Shown here: positions 25,876-39,100 of the stretch, in pieces
How the letters are laid out: the number at the start of each line of letters is the position of its first letter
Position numbering within the stretch: the first letter of the stretch is position 1
Assembly: GCA_008508345.1 (NCBI GenBank)
Contig: QNGE01003843.1
Span: 1 to 64,000, forward strand
Length of the DNA stretch: 64,000 nucleotides
Direction: 5' to 3'
Source of the DNA: Paragonimus westermani
Lineage: Eukaryota > Platyhelminthes > Trematoda > Plagiorchiida > Troglotrematidae
Notes under the pieces: model-generated
Database searches by the model: none
What the model was told of the DNA's origin: nothing
What the model saw: only the letters and a program-made list of their open reading frames with translations
Program-made: the position numbers and the translations under genes

Positions 25876-28428
25876 GATATTCCATTAGCTTTCACTCCTT
25901 TTTGTACATTTCTCTCTACACATTTGTGCGTACTTCCACTCCACATTTTTCTGGTTCACTGTCAGAACCAGCGGTTGTCTGGGCCAAAAGCTGAAAACGA
26001 CTGTGATAAAACAACTCAGGCCAAGACAAGCACTGGATGATCGTGTCTTCTTCATGTAGCATTGAAAAAAATAACATTCACAACAGAAGATACAACCCTA
26101 TCTAGCTGGCAAGACCATTGGACAATGAGACGAGAGGTAGATGGTCAAACAAATAACTTTGTGACCTTACAACTGAATCAATTTTGAGTGAAGAGAAACT
26201 ACCTTCCGGCGAATTGTCACAACCAACTAAAATCCAGAGAATACAACCACAACGTTTAGCTTCGGTTGCTCAAGTATGGGAGAAAGTCCACGAAATCCAA
26301 TACATACCATCTATGATTGTTAGAAGCGTGTTTTCAAGATCCCAATGGTCACGATGTCAGTGACTGAATCCCAGATTCAAGGCAATGCGTATTCAGGCGG
26401 GCTACTTAGCGATAAAACATCGCCTGTACAGACTTTGACACAGGTTGAGGGTTGGAAGTTACCGCCTAGTCACACAAGTAACAGAAACCTGTAAAACTTA
26501 CCTATCATCGTAATTATGCTGGAAATGTTCAAGAGCTGGAAGGTTGGACTTTTGAGAATGCTCAAACCAAACATGTTCCGCAGCATGGCTATGATTGGAT
26601 TTCGTGTCTGAGTCTCTTCTGCCGGCGAAGTAACCGTACGAATATACGACTCGACTTGGGGATTAGTAATGTACTATCAAGAGAAAATGAAATCGCACAC
26701 ACTGACGGGTTGCTTCGGAAGAGCGATTACACAATATATAAAAAGTACACACAAGTGATAACGAAAAACAGAAGACAAAATATCAGAGAGGAAATGCGAA
26801 CAGAGCATACCAATGCCCATTGTTTTGTGTTACTGAAGCCAAAACAGCAAACTAATCAGAAACACGCAGTATCCTTTGAGCTAGGTCAACACAGACAAAA
26901 TTCAATCCCATCTGATCTACTAATTTACGCATTGTAGTTTAAACTGTTCCAGCTCAGTTTTGTATGCAAATGTTGACTTCCAGTCGGTGATCCTCGTTTT
27001 ATAGTAGACCTGTGTCACTGTTAAAATGTGACCAACGGTTTTGAGCCGCTTCTCGACAGCTTCAGAAGACATAATCCATCCCGCAGGGACACATGAAAAG
27101 GCAGCATGTACACACTGGGTTCGGCTTGAGTCGCTAGCTGATTTCCTGAAATGCAAACGACGAACACAACGGTTTGGTGTGTCTGTAGAAGGCGCCTATA
27201 TGTTCACCCTCTAGACCAGACTATCGAATCCTAAGCAGTTAGGACACAGCTTGGTTAGACGCTAAGGAGGACTGAGTGGCAGGTAGTATACGTCAGAAAG
27301 GATGGTGAGCTCAATGACGCTGTCCGTTAGAACTGGACTGAAAACGATGCTGTATGGTCACAAAAGTGGTGACAGAAAGGGACAGTCGGGACAAAAAACG
27401 CATAACATTTTTTCAGACAATCGTTCAACAGCCTCACTCGCCGCTTTTTTTATTTGGGTCTGAAGGACAAAATAGTGCACGTTTCCCGGATCGTATCGGC
27501 ATTAGCAACATGGTTGGAAAACGATATATAAATAGCTAATTGAGAAAGTAAATGTCAGTTTGTGTGAATGAAAACTAATCAATCGTTACAGTTGTGTACC
27601 TTTGTCTATCGAACAATCCACCTTGTAGACAAGAAGGAATAGATAGGCTGTATGCGTGCGACAAGTACAGAAACTGATACGTGTGAATTAAGCCAAAAAA
27701 TGCGACAATTCGATGCGAATTTAGTCAAGGTCAATTATCTCCAGACGCACACAAGTTAGGTATTAGAGGTGTGAGTGTGGAATGAAGAAAGGGAGCGTAA
27801 TATGTGCGTGTCGCATCGCTTTCGAACCTAGCGTCAACTAACGAATCAATGTAAAACCCTGGATGGGCAGATCTATCCGAAAATATCACGTTATGCTGAC
27901 AACAAGTAATAAATACTCGATTCCGCCTACATGTTTAACAAAATTCCGAAGTGGCGAATAGGCTATTTGTGTCGGCCAAAACAATAGAACAGCAATCTGT
28001 GAGCAGATAGTTGACAAGTTTTTCCTCGGAGACCTACTGAAATCTGGTGCATTATCAAACCAAGTAGTTAATCACGCTAATTGCAGAGTGGCACACGTAC
28101 ACCTTATATTCGTGTTGGTCAGTCATATTTTAAAAGGCATGTGATTTTTTTTAACCCAAGAATAGAACAAATGTTTAGACAAACAATATGCTACCCATAT
28201 TACGATGAGAATTTAAGAAGTTGATTCAGAACAAGGTTTTAAGGGAAAACGTTGTGTATTTTGGTGTCACTTGCGGAACACAAGGTTGTAGGTTCGAACT
28301 CAAGTTGGACGTACTATTCCTGTCTACGTTTAGAGAGGATGACTGAAACCAGCTGATGTGATTCTGAATTGAAACAACTGCCTACGTTCGATCTGAGCTG
28401 AAGGTTTGTTTGTAGTGTTTACCACGAG
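25876..28428. other. 2.5 kb without a recognised gene
   Basis: Only short frames; the 93-codon plus frame at 26,656-26,937 is basic and polar with no known domain. At 28,270-28,310 'aggttcgaactc' fits a B box, but without an A box or a SINE body I do not call an element. Confidence 0.45.
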
Positions 28429-28662
28429 ATGGTGTGTCAAGTGGATGTTTATGCACCAAGTGCAACACAGAATCGAGAAAATATATGGGGAAAGAGAATA
28501 GTTCTAACCCGCTTACATCACTGTATTTGGTCTGCATTGATAAATCGGATAGCACTGGGGCCACGTGCACATATAACCACGTTTTCTCACATGGTCACAG
28601 TAGTGTCCCAAATTTTTACTCATCGCAACAATGTAGTCGGTCATTGGATAAAGAGATTGTGA
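28429..28662 (+). pseudogene. possible LINE endonuclease scrap
   Basis: The plus frame starts 'MVCQVDVYAPSATQNRENIW'. A 'VYAP' strand followed about eight residues later by an aromatic residue is a hallmark of the central endonuclease region of LINEs. No catalytic GDFN-type motif follows and neighbouring frames give nothing, so this may be chance. Confidence 0.25.
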
Positions 28663-29989
28663 TGCTGCCGTTTTGACAAATGTTTACGCTGGATTCTCGG
28701 GAAGACGAATCAGGAAGACGATGTCCAAAGCACTAAGTAACTTCTAGAAATCCTTTCAATGTTTTATTGATTCGATTATAGAAGAAGTTAATGCTGGTAT
28801 GAGGTTTAACCATTTGAACTCCTCATAGCGACCGTCAATCTCAGGCTATCTCATTTTTTGACGGTGACCTACTCAATGAGAACGCATCACTTGCAAGTCT
28901 GGACGCCTGAATGAAATAAACAAGACTGCGAGAACGCTTGTCTTCTTAGTTTAGTACTAGAAGCTAATCTGGTACACAATGAATGCGATCATTATACCTC
29001 ATGTACTATACGACACAAAAGCACAATCATTTATAGGATACAAAACAATCCTAACTTACTTCGTCTATGTGAATCAGACTTCCGCTAAGGAAAAGATCTT
29101 TCCTGTGCACCGGACGCGCTACTTCCTTGCGTATTTCTCGAACGATCGCATCGCGAACTGTTTGTTCGTCAATCATTGAGGTGTTCAAATCACCGACCGT
29201 CCTCAGTGAAACAGCAGAAGCGAAGTATGAGGCACTGCCCATGTTATCCGGCTTTAGGTAGCAAAATGGACAAGAGGGTAAAAGCCGCCATCAACGTACG
29301 ACATAGTAAGTCGACCTTTGAAATAATCGAACAGGAAACAGACAAACTATCGTTACTTCAGTTGGCAAAAACCTGTGCTGTACTGCCTGATTGAGTAGTC
29401 AAATTACGTGCTTTTTCCAGTCAAGCAAGCATGCGGACAACCAGGTTATCAGAGAACAGTGACAGAGTTGGGGGTAACGACAGTCTGATAAATATGCACA
29501 CAGATAGATGGGCGTTTAATATCAAGATTTAATGTTGCATCGCGCTGTGCTGCCGGGAGACTTGAAGATATGTGGTTGTTTGGTAATGCCTCTGTGAACT
29601 AAAAAACACGCCTCAACCAAGCGATCATGTTTGCAGTTTGTTGCTACTCGGTGCCAGGACACATTTGAATGAGTGAAGCACATCACTTTATCAGAAACGT
29701 CAACCTTTCAGCTCGAAATTTAATGGAGTAACTATAAGGTGTTGTTCAAGACCCAATAAGCGAAAGTGTAGATGAAGTGTGAAATGAAAAACCACAAATA
29801 TCATATACGTTTTACTTAGTGAAGAATAGTCGTTTTCGGAATCTCATATTGTATCGGCTTCAAGTCTTTTCCGGCCAAGGTGGTCTAACGATCGAGATTG
29901 GGTCGGGAATGATCGTCAAGCAACCAGAACAAACTAACCCAGTCATTTCCAAAGGACTTTAAAATAAATAAGATTTTCTTGCATACGCT
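28663..29989. other. unannotated DNA
   Basis: Nothing recognised on either strand. Confidence 0.45.
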
Positions 29990-30680
29990 GTTATACGCAA
30001 AAAGAACATAATACTGTGTGGGACCAACCTGGATCGATCCCAATAATGGGATCAAAGATAACACGAAAATTGCAAGCACGAGTCAAAGTGGTATAAGAGT
30101 GAGCGCGACAGTAGTAGCTGTCTTACGTGAGGAAGTGACAGTGAAAACGTTGAAAAATTCTGTCATTTATGCAATCCATCAGTGTGGTGCTCTCGCGGAA
30201 GTCGCCAGTTCCCCGAAAATATTGTGCGACAAAGGCTACCAAAGTACACTGGCGAGTGACCTTCATAGTTGGCACGGTCATGCGCCCTTCGTCCTTCAAC
30301 CCTTGTGACAAATCTCTGGCATCCGCGCCTCCACGCTCATATGCCTACATCCCGCCTACGCTCATCATTTGGTCCGCCTTTAATTTGGTCTTCTTATTGG
30401 TCATAAACCCTTTAAATATGGTCCGGTTGGAGACCGTGTTATCTTCGGGTTGAGTGACCTAAAGGGACTCTGTCCAGAGGCCAGTCTTCCCTCTGTGTTC
30501 ATGCGTTAGCCTTGGGTGGTTGGGTTGGCCGGGAAGTCTCGAACTAGTCGTGCATATTCCGTTGTTCGTTACCGTTGGCTATCGTTCCGTTATACGTCGT
30601 CTCACTGACCGTTATTCCGTTATCTACTTACGTGCCCGTAGGACAAGCAAACCAGTTACAACAGGTGCGCACCTGGGTCA
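29990..30680 (+). other. GC-richer segment with promoter-like motifs, unidentified repeat?
   Basis: Base composition rises compared with its flanks, and overlapping plus frames at 30,018-30,453 lack known motifs. Around 30,390-30,425 there is 'attggtca' (CCAAT-like, reverse) followed by 'ctttaaatatgg' (TATA-like), a layout that could fit an LTR or other promoter. No matching second copy occurs in the window, so LTR status cannot be tested here. Confidence 0.3.
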
Positions 30681-31934
30681 CAGTGAAAGATAGACACGTT
30701 GTGGGAGCTTGAATGGACGCAAAATCGCTGTTGTCGTAATACCTTTTTTAAAAACTAACCAGTACCATAGATTGGGCGAAAAAAATGTGCTACGCTTCGT
30801 GGTGAACTCCCGCAGGCCGGTTTCATGAGAACTTCACAACTATTGGTCCTCCATTTTGGTGGTGAGGATTTGAATGCATCGTCTGTGGTGTTTGATGGGT
30901 TGTTGCAGTTGGGCCTCTATTGACAAATTCTTCTAACATTTTGTCTGGCAACCACATAGTTAGGAACATATAACCAGTAAAGGTAAAATACATCATAATC
31001 ATCGTTGGATATCGTGGGGAAATCTGCATACGATCACACTCTCCCACACAGAGCTTTCTCACCATCGAATTGCTCATTTCTTGTCATCTTGCCTGGAAGC
31101 AGCCTGAGACAGCAGAAACACAATAAGTTGAAAATGCAAAGATATCGTAGTATCCACAACAGTCAAGCAATCACAACAGTTGCTGTGACAACGACAAATG
31201 CAAATTGAGGATGTCACAAAAACCCAATTAACTTAGCGCAAATAAACCGTGACTAATTCAATCAGTGAGCATTTATTTCATCCCGTAACAAGTCTGATAG
31301 TCCAGGTCAGATTAAGGAAGTATGAAATTATCTTCAGAGTGTACCAAATGGCAAGGTGCACTGTTGCGTGACCAGTCACATGCACAAGTTGGACACTGTA
31401 GAGCTTGGAAAGTTTTCAGTTTCAGAAGAGCACAAAACTCGTGACAACCTTGTTTCGTGAATAGTCAGTTTTTGTACCATGTTTGTTATCGATGTATTAA
31501 AGTGATAAACCAAGGCACGGAAAAGTTTGCCATCCAAGAAGTTTTGGACGGCCAATATGAACGCTTCAAACTTGACAGTATGATCGGTAATCAGGCTACC
31601 AGTATGATCTTCGTTTGTAAGTAGTAGTCGCCTCAGGATACTGGAGTGTGTTCACGAAATGTAAGCGAAAGTGAACAGAATTCGCAAATGATACTGAAAC
31701 ATATTACATCAAAACGTCAGTGCTTGGTTAACCTCGCATATGTATCGATTCCATACACGCGGTGGCTGCAAACGGTACCCACAAGAAGTATTGCATGGGC
31801 AAGCAAAATCGTCAAGCAAGACCTACCACCCGCTGACATTGAAATGAACGGTACCTATCCCTCTCAGGTGTAGCTAGTGTGACTGATAAGCACACCAAGA
31901 TGACTGATGATGATAACCTAAGGAGCTCAAGACA
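30681..31934. other. unannotated DNA
   Basis: No recognised gene. Short 'tgatgatga' tracts occur at about 31,905, just before the RTE copy. Confidence 0.45.
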
Positions 31935-33055
31935 AACACCGAGCAATGAGGGAGTGCCATGATCACATTTTTAACTTACGACGGATCTTGGAACATCGGC
32001 ATTCATATAGACAGCCGACGGTCGTTGTGTTTTTGGACCTGAGGTCTGCTTTCCATTCAGTTACTCGTGACGTACTCTGGAGCTGTCTCCTTCGCAACGG
32101 AGTATCAGAGAAATACGTGAATCTATTCAGTTCGCTGTACGCTCACTCTGCAAGCAGGGTGAGAGTTTACGGACAACTGTATCGGGCGTACATCACTTCT
32201 AGTGGTGTTCGTCAGGGGTGTCCGACTTCCCCATTCCTCTTTAATTTTGTCATGGACGACATTCTGGAGGGTGCGCTTCAGGAATCCAGTGGGTATGATG
32301 TTGAGCTTCTTCCTGGCGCCAGATTGACCGACCTGGAGTACGCGGACGACATTGTCTTACTCAGCCCCTCTTCCGAAGACATGCAGACCATGCTGAACAA
32401 GGTGAGTGACCGGGCTGATTTGTGTGGAATGCGCGTCGCACCTTCAAAGTACAAAGGGCTGCTTCAAGAGTGGGGTATTTCCACCCATACTTTCTTTATT
32501 GCAGGTAATCCGCTTGAGACTGTGGACGGTTTCATACACTTGGGCAGCCCTATCTCGTCAGCCTTTAATATTGCTGATGAGATATCAGCGAGGATAGCAA
32601 AGACACGAGTTGCCTCCGCCAAACTGCATCACCTGTGGCGTCGAAATGACGTTCGGTTGTCGTTGAAAGGAAGGGTATATAACGCCTGTGTGCGTTCCAT
32701 TTTGCTGTATGGTTCCGAAACGTGGCCTGTTCACAAGGAAGACATCAACAGGCTTGTTGTGTTTGACCATCGTTGTCTCCGCTGATTGGCCCACATAAAG
32801 TGGACTGATCGTGTGAGCAATGTGGCAGTTCGTCGGCGCGTATTTCGGAACGTTCGGGATGCGCGATCAATTGGTCAACTAATCACGTTGCACAGCTTGC
32901 AATGGTTGGGTCACTTGCTTCGGCTTAGTCTTCTTTTAGTATTTGTTGACCGTCTTAGTAACGTTTCCCTCTAGGATATTCCACGTCACTGCTGAGGTGA
33001 GCGGCGACCCGAACCACAGTACCTTTTTGTCAGGCACATGGCTATGATGATGATG
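31935..33055 (+). mobile_element. RTE-like LINE, 5'-truncated, near-intact RT
   Basis: The best-preserved element in the window. A single frame from 31,946 carries the RT fingers and palm: 'TVVVFLDLRSAFHSV' (motif A), 'SSGVRQGCPTSPFLFNF' (motif B), 'DLEYADDIVLL' with an intact catalytic box at 32,339-32,350 (residues 132-135), 'GMRVAPSK' (motif D), 'FIHLGSPIS' (motif E) and the thumb with 'KGRVYN'. At 32,783-32,785 a TGA interrupts an otherwise continuous frame, which resumes as 'AHIKWTDRVSNVAVRRRVF' and runs to 32,974. The usual C-terminus beyond 'LGHLLRLS' is lost. The copy ends near 'atgatgatgatgaga' (about 33,029-33,045), consistent with the short tandem tails of RTE elements. The endonuclease domain is missing and the start of the RT appears to carry a small deletion. 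It is not functional as it stands. Confidence 0.88.
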
Positions 33056-35844
33056 AGAGAGTATGCTCACACAAATCCAGGGTTAACAATACTACTTGTA
33101 AGGTCAACCACAGTGAGAATGTAAGTACACAATACTCGAAATCAATATCCCCATTGGACTTCAGTGGGACATGGTGTCACATATCTCACAGCTCTCTAAC
33201 GTATTAGAAGAGTGATCAGGAAAGTTACCAGGAAAACATCAGGTGACAACTTCCAACTGGTTAGAGAACTGTACAACTCAGTCTCTTTGGACAGCGTTCG
33301 AATGCAATGTGCTTGGTGTATCATGTACGTTATCTGCGCTTTCAGTGGTGGACAGTTCACTGGAGTGTCTCACAACGATAAGAATTCTGTAGACAATAAA
33401 CTATCTGGTATGGAAGGTGTCAGTCGTAGTTATGAAATAGGCTAATTAACCTGATCAAATCTGTGCCTAATGAAACTTGTGAGGAGCATCAGTAACGTTT
33501 TCCAGTGCCTGATGATATGTTACCAAGACTCAGAGGAAAACGGTATCGATCTGCCGAGATGTACGTAGCAGACGTATATCTTCAGCTACTCTTTCCAGAT
33601 GAGTCCAAACAACTCCAAACTGTCGGCACACAAAGATTCCTTCCAGTGACAACTAACTGATTTTCGTGTTACAAAAATCCTGAAACAAGTGAAGAACACT
33701 AGAAATGAACAGCCTGGACAAAGCAGCCTATTTCGATCGGAGTACCATTATGACAGTATTTCAGACGATTTAGGTCAGGGTTGCTCTAATCGCGAGTGTC
33801 ACATACCTCGGATTGATCACCGTTGAAACTAATAGCCGATCAATCCCAGATGCCGAAAACGCTCCTCAACAGACATCCCGGCAAAAAATATTGCAAACTT
33901 ACATACACGCGTCCAGTTGGTGAGCACCTAGTGTTTTTCTGTCGTCGTTTCACAAGGCCAGAAATCCTCCTAATCGCTTGCAGACAAACGACGTGCTGTG
34001 GTAATGTTCTGCCAATTGTCAACACACGTTCGAGCAGATGACGTCACTACTTATCTCAGACATGTTATTGACAAGCCATGACCCAGTAGCCGTGACCATG
34101 GCATCCTCACATGCTTCCAACCGAAAAATTAATGTTGAAATCGCCCACACGACACAGGACGTCACCGAGAAGGACATCACCCCAGACGTTAGGTCATCCA
34201 TCCCGGTGCGGCAGATGTACAGACAAATCAAACAGAAGTCTTATCCGTCACCTTGACGATTGTAAAGTTGCGCAGGATAATCTAACGAGCGGTACATCAC
34301 AGACTGACCGATCCCAGGTGAGCGTGCTTGTTTGGATTAAAGCACTCTTTAGTCTGCATGATGAACTGATTTCAATGACAGGTAACGACATTCACCGCAC
34401 ATGATTCCACGCTTACACGTGAATTAAATAACAATTTCTATCGTGTACAATTATGTCCTAACCAATAGCATAACAACCATTACAACGCAAACACTGACTT
34501 TCAAAGACCAGTCAGCGGACAGGCAAACTTAATCATGGTCAATCCGTTCAGCACATGGAGTATTCTCGCCGAATCATCCTAATACAATTGCCATGATAGT
34601 TTAATTTTAACAGTTGCTCACAACACCGGAGATTTTTACGAACCATAAAAGGCAGTTTGCCTCCGCAGAATTTGCAGTATATTAGGAACACATCATGAAA
34701 TTATAATACGTAGCTCCTTTTCAAAATGTGTCAGGAGGAATATGGCTCCCTGCACGAAGGTATGATTGTAGGTCGCAAATAGTATTTGGCTGGAAAGTCC
34801 ATGTAAATACAAAAGTTGAGAGCATTTGCGGCTGGTGTTTGTTTATATCAGTCAAATCCCTTACTACACACCGATACTGGAAATCATATTGAGATTCACA
34901 TGGTTTTCTTGAGTTATATAAAGTCTGAAGGAATAGTATATATTGATGTCTGAAATTAGTGGAAACTCGTAGAATGTTTGTTTAGATACACCAGATGTTG
35001 AGAGAACGAGACAAATACATTAACGAAGATGGCGATTGGAAAATGTCTGCTTCTGTTTGCACATGAACGTGTTTACTGCGTTAGTGATAACACATGCAGT
35101 TTGGGATTAGTGAATGAAGAGTGTGTATAAGACAATTTGTATTTTACAGTCGACCTTATTCTAGTTTGGTTGAAGTAATAACTGTTCCGAATTTCTTCGA
35201 GATTGCTATTCGATGGGCTAAGGTCATTTCAATCACACTGGTTGTTATTCTCAAGCTCGGTTTTACAAATATTGTAGGGTCAGAATGCTTTGATAAACTG
35301 GTTCTACATGTGACCGCCTCTTCCAATCTTACCACAGCACGCTACCTGCTATACTATGAACCAGTGACTTTAGTGATCTTAGTCAATAAAGGCCACAGAA
35401 CGTCCACATTCTCTTGTCTCCAAGCCTATAGATTGACCTCCACTTCGTTTGTACAAATAATGTAGTGTGCGCCTACAATCGAGCGTTGAACCCAGTATTC
35501 AGGTAAGGTTGCGCGTGAATGACCATGAGACATGGTGTGTCTCGCATGTTAAATTCTCTTGAGAACTCCGGAAGCATGACTCAGCAGTACAGGACGAATG
35601 TAGGAACGTGCACCTTCATGAGCCAAACGTTAACGTCAAAGCGAGCGCATGGAAGGATAAAAGTAGACAACGTTGTCGACGGCTGTCTTTTGCATTCTTC
35701 TGATAACTATTCTAATACAAGCAGATTGGTGATGAGTAGTATGAGATTTTGCTTAAAGCAACCTGAAATTGCTAACCATAGCTTTCAGTCAAACAATGTG
35801 CCAGACTTGAGTTTTGTCTTTGCTAGAGCTCTTCATTAGTGCAT
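33056..35844. other. 2.8 kb without a recognised gene
   Basis: Opposed 60-114-codon frames (33.8-34.4, 35.1-35.8 kb) carry no motif I recognise. Confidence 0.45.
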
Positions 35845-35935
35845 ATACTTGCCATCACCAGGAACTGAACTCTGAGCATACTTTCTTGAAGCAACCGTAC
35901 TGACCACTGCGCCAGTAGCACCACATTAGACAGGA
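35845..35935 (-). repeat. tRNA-derived SINE head, antisense
   Basis: Read on the minus strand it gives 'actggcgcagtggtcagta' (A box at 35,914-35,904) and 'cagagttcagttcctgg' (B box at 35,871-35,858). This order and spacing match the copy at 9.28 kb, down to the following 'gatggcaag'. Confidence 0.65.
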
Positions 35936-36084
35936 TCGGAGTATCCTATGAAAACTTCCCGTCACACCGGCTGGAGATTAATGGGTAGGTCACCCGATCG
36001 CCTCAAAAGAAGACAGTAATTGTTCCGGTAGCTTCAATCGATGGTCTCACGATTGAGACTTCTCATTAGATTGACAGGTAAGCC

Positions 36085-36155
36085 CCAATGATTTCCTTCA
36101 AGAGGGGCTGGTTGGAAAACATCCACGTAGGTGTGGAAACTGCGGTCAGTTTTGG
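36085..36155 (+). repeat. possible SINE body fragment
   Basis: 'ttcaagaggggctggttggaaaac' and 'gtggaaactgcgg' resemble the body of the 9.4-kb SINE ('cgaaaggggctggctggaaag', 'gcgaaggctgcg'). The orientation is opposite to the adjacent antisense head, so it is a separate insertion or a rearranged piece. Confidence 0.4.
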
Positions 36156-39100
36156 CGAGCAGCGTACAGTGAGCACGCAAACGACAGTAGCGCAACAGTG
36201 TATACAACGTAACTACAACTTTCTTTTGCAGGTCTACTTTAGTCGAAGGCGTAACTTTTCACAGTTTGATCTTGTTTTAGAGGGTCCGACGATAATATTT
36301 TGGAGTGAAATCAGCTGTCAGTCTGAATACGCGCTTTTCCGTTAAAGAATAAACCCACTGTTCAAACGCAATAAACCACTTGGCTAGTTCAGCCAACTCC
36401 CGTGTTGGACAACTGAAGCCGCCTGCACAAACATTTAAAAACGTCATATAAAAGAGGCGTAAGCCATATGCATCCAAATGGCTTCAGTAACGTCATTTCA
36501 CTTGGCACTGACAACGGTTTGAAAGGAAGTATACACTTATGTATGCAACTGATTGTAAGCTCATGCAAACGGTGAGGGAGTACAGAACATTTTTTTCTCA
36601 CCTTGCCTCGGTGGCAAGCAACTGATCTACCTAAGAAGGCATTTGAAACTAAGGTGTAGTCTGGGCATTTATCGAGGAAATTGGCTTGGTCACCGATCTA
36701 ATTCCCCTCTGGCAACATTTTTGTCCGTGTATACGTGCGTTCAGCTTGCGGCGTCTACGGATTTCTTTGAAAAACGAAAATACTTGTCGGCAGAACCGGA
36801 GTACGGTGATGAACGGATGGTGTGGTATTGTAGCCGATCCCATCTACAATATCTAGGGAATATTTGAGAAGTTGGCGGTTGGACATAACCCCGAACGCCG
36901 GTAAAAGGATCCCGAAGCAGGTGTTTAAAGGATAGCCCGAAGCGAGTAAACGAAAACCAGATGGCTGGAAGCCACAGTGCTAGGATGTTATTCAGGTAAT
37001 TCTTTCCCATTACAATACAGAAATTAAGTTAGCAGAAGATGCAGCCTTGAGCCCGGCCGTCTAGGGGGACTGGAACCAGGACAGGTGTACAAAAATTCAA
37101 TAAACGGGAGCTTTATGGCCGAAAATTCAATCACACCGCCTAGGATGGTACTGTGGGCGCCACAGATTGATGACGCAAATGTGTGGAGTAACAACGAAGG
37201 CGGCCGGCAGTACACTAGGAGTCGGGACTGGTAGGTCATCAGGGTGCTAACAATGGGCTCGTTGAGCGCAAATAATCTAACTAGATTACCCATATGTATC
37301 CACATACATATATGCACAACATGCCTTGGTTTTCATTGATGACAACCAACCAGCTTCGTCTTCTGACAAACCACTAGCTCACTCTCACAGAATTGGGTCA
37401 TGTTAGACCGTTAGCTTCTCGTATATTCAACTTGGTGGACGCATCGCACGTTGTACGTTTGTTTAGTTTCTCAATCCGAGTTTGTGTTTTCCTTTCTCTA
37501 ATCCTACATAGAAGGCATCAACATAAACTCTTACAAGAAAATGCTTCTTGTCATAAATTTTCCGCATCTTTCTAACTACCGTGATTATCAACATTCGAGT
37601 CGCTCTTTATGGTTCCTCGGAGTTAAATGTTTCACTTAACTGGCATTGTTTTATTGATGAACAGTATGGCAAATTATGATAATTAGGAAACGATCGATTG
37701 GGAAAAATTCGGACTTCGTGTGAATTCCAACGAACTACAGGAACCGTATGCTCCTACGCGGCATGTGCCTTACCAGTTGAACTACGAAGCCACGTTGAGA
37801 GTATTGGACGGCTGGATTGCATGGGCTTCCATTTACAAGCATCCGATTACCATTTCTTTGGGTTCACATTGAAACTGTAAGTGTCACAAGATGTGGTGAT
37901 ATGACTGTAAGAGGTTGCGATGTGCGTTGGCCGTCTCGGAATAGCACACTGTCAACGAAGAGATGGCAAGTACGCTAGACGCAAGTAAATTATGCCAGCT
38001 ATACATATTCTCCGTTCGTATCAGCCAACAACCATCATCGTTTGGTGAATTACGTGTTCCCTTTTATCACATGCATGGGTCGTGGTGACCTCTTCAACTT
38101 TGTCAGTGCATTGTACGATGAAGGTAGCGTTCGGTTTTCGATCCAAGTTCAATCTTTTTTTGTCTCAGTACTATCTAGTGCACAATAATATGTACTCCCT
38201 CGGTTCCCAATATTTTCCTTCGGAATTTAGACTTCAGCGGTGGATTTTATTTTTTGTTTCCCAGTTGTAAGGGTTTCATTTTTATACTGACCCACTGTCT
38301 GACTAGCCAGCGTGGGTCAACAGGACCACAAAGGACTCCATTTACACTCTTCCTGGTATTATTTCTTATGAGTTTACACCTAATATAAAGTTCGAGTAGA
38401 ACCACAGGCAGTGCAGCGCAAGCCACATGTGCAGATGGTTATGCACAAACACCCCTGAGTTTCGGTCAACGTGACAGGTTAACCCTAAACGGACGCGGAC
38501 ATCCGTGTTCACCTGTTTAAAGAAAATGGGTATTATGAACAAATCTGAACGATTCACACAACCTAAAACTACTTCCTACTTTAGTTTGAATGATTTTTGT
38601 ATCCATTCTTGAATTTGAGGCTGAAAAACCCACATACGACAATTGCATGCCAATCAGATTATGCATGCTGTTGAGTCCGAGTTTCTGCGAGTGTAGGTGA
38701 CCCATGCAGTTTCACCCAAATAAGCGATAAAATCCCAACGTCGTAGGCTGCCAACCTGTATTTCACCAGTCTGTTTGTGATTGGTCCCTTGTTAGATAGG
38801 TCAAACCAGCGCATAATCGTAGTTTTTTCCTGGATTGAGGATAATAAGCAACCGTACATTCTCTTGCAAAGATTTCACACGTTAGGACAAGTTAGAAACG
38901 GCGACTTTTTGTATCAATTGGCAGAAGTGTAAAGATATCTCAACCTGTACAAGTTAAAACGACTGTTTTCATGCACTTGATCAGTTAAACACTATTCCAC
39001 AATCACCCATTGAACTTCGATGCAAGATAGTTTGCAAGTTGCGTCACATCAGTGGACTGGACCAGCACTTCACCTGCATAAGGTTAAATGTGCATCGGGC

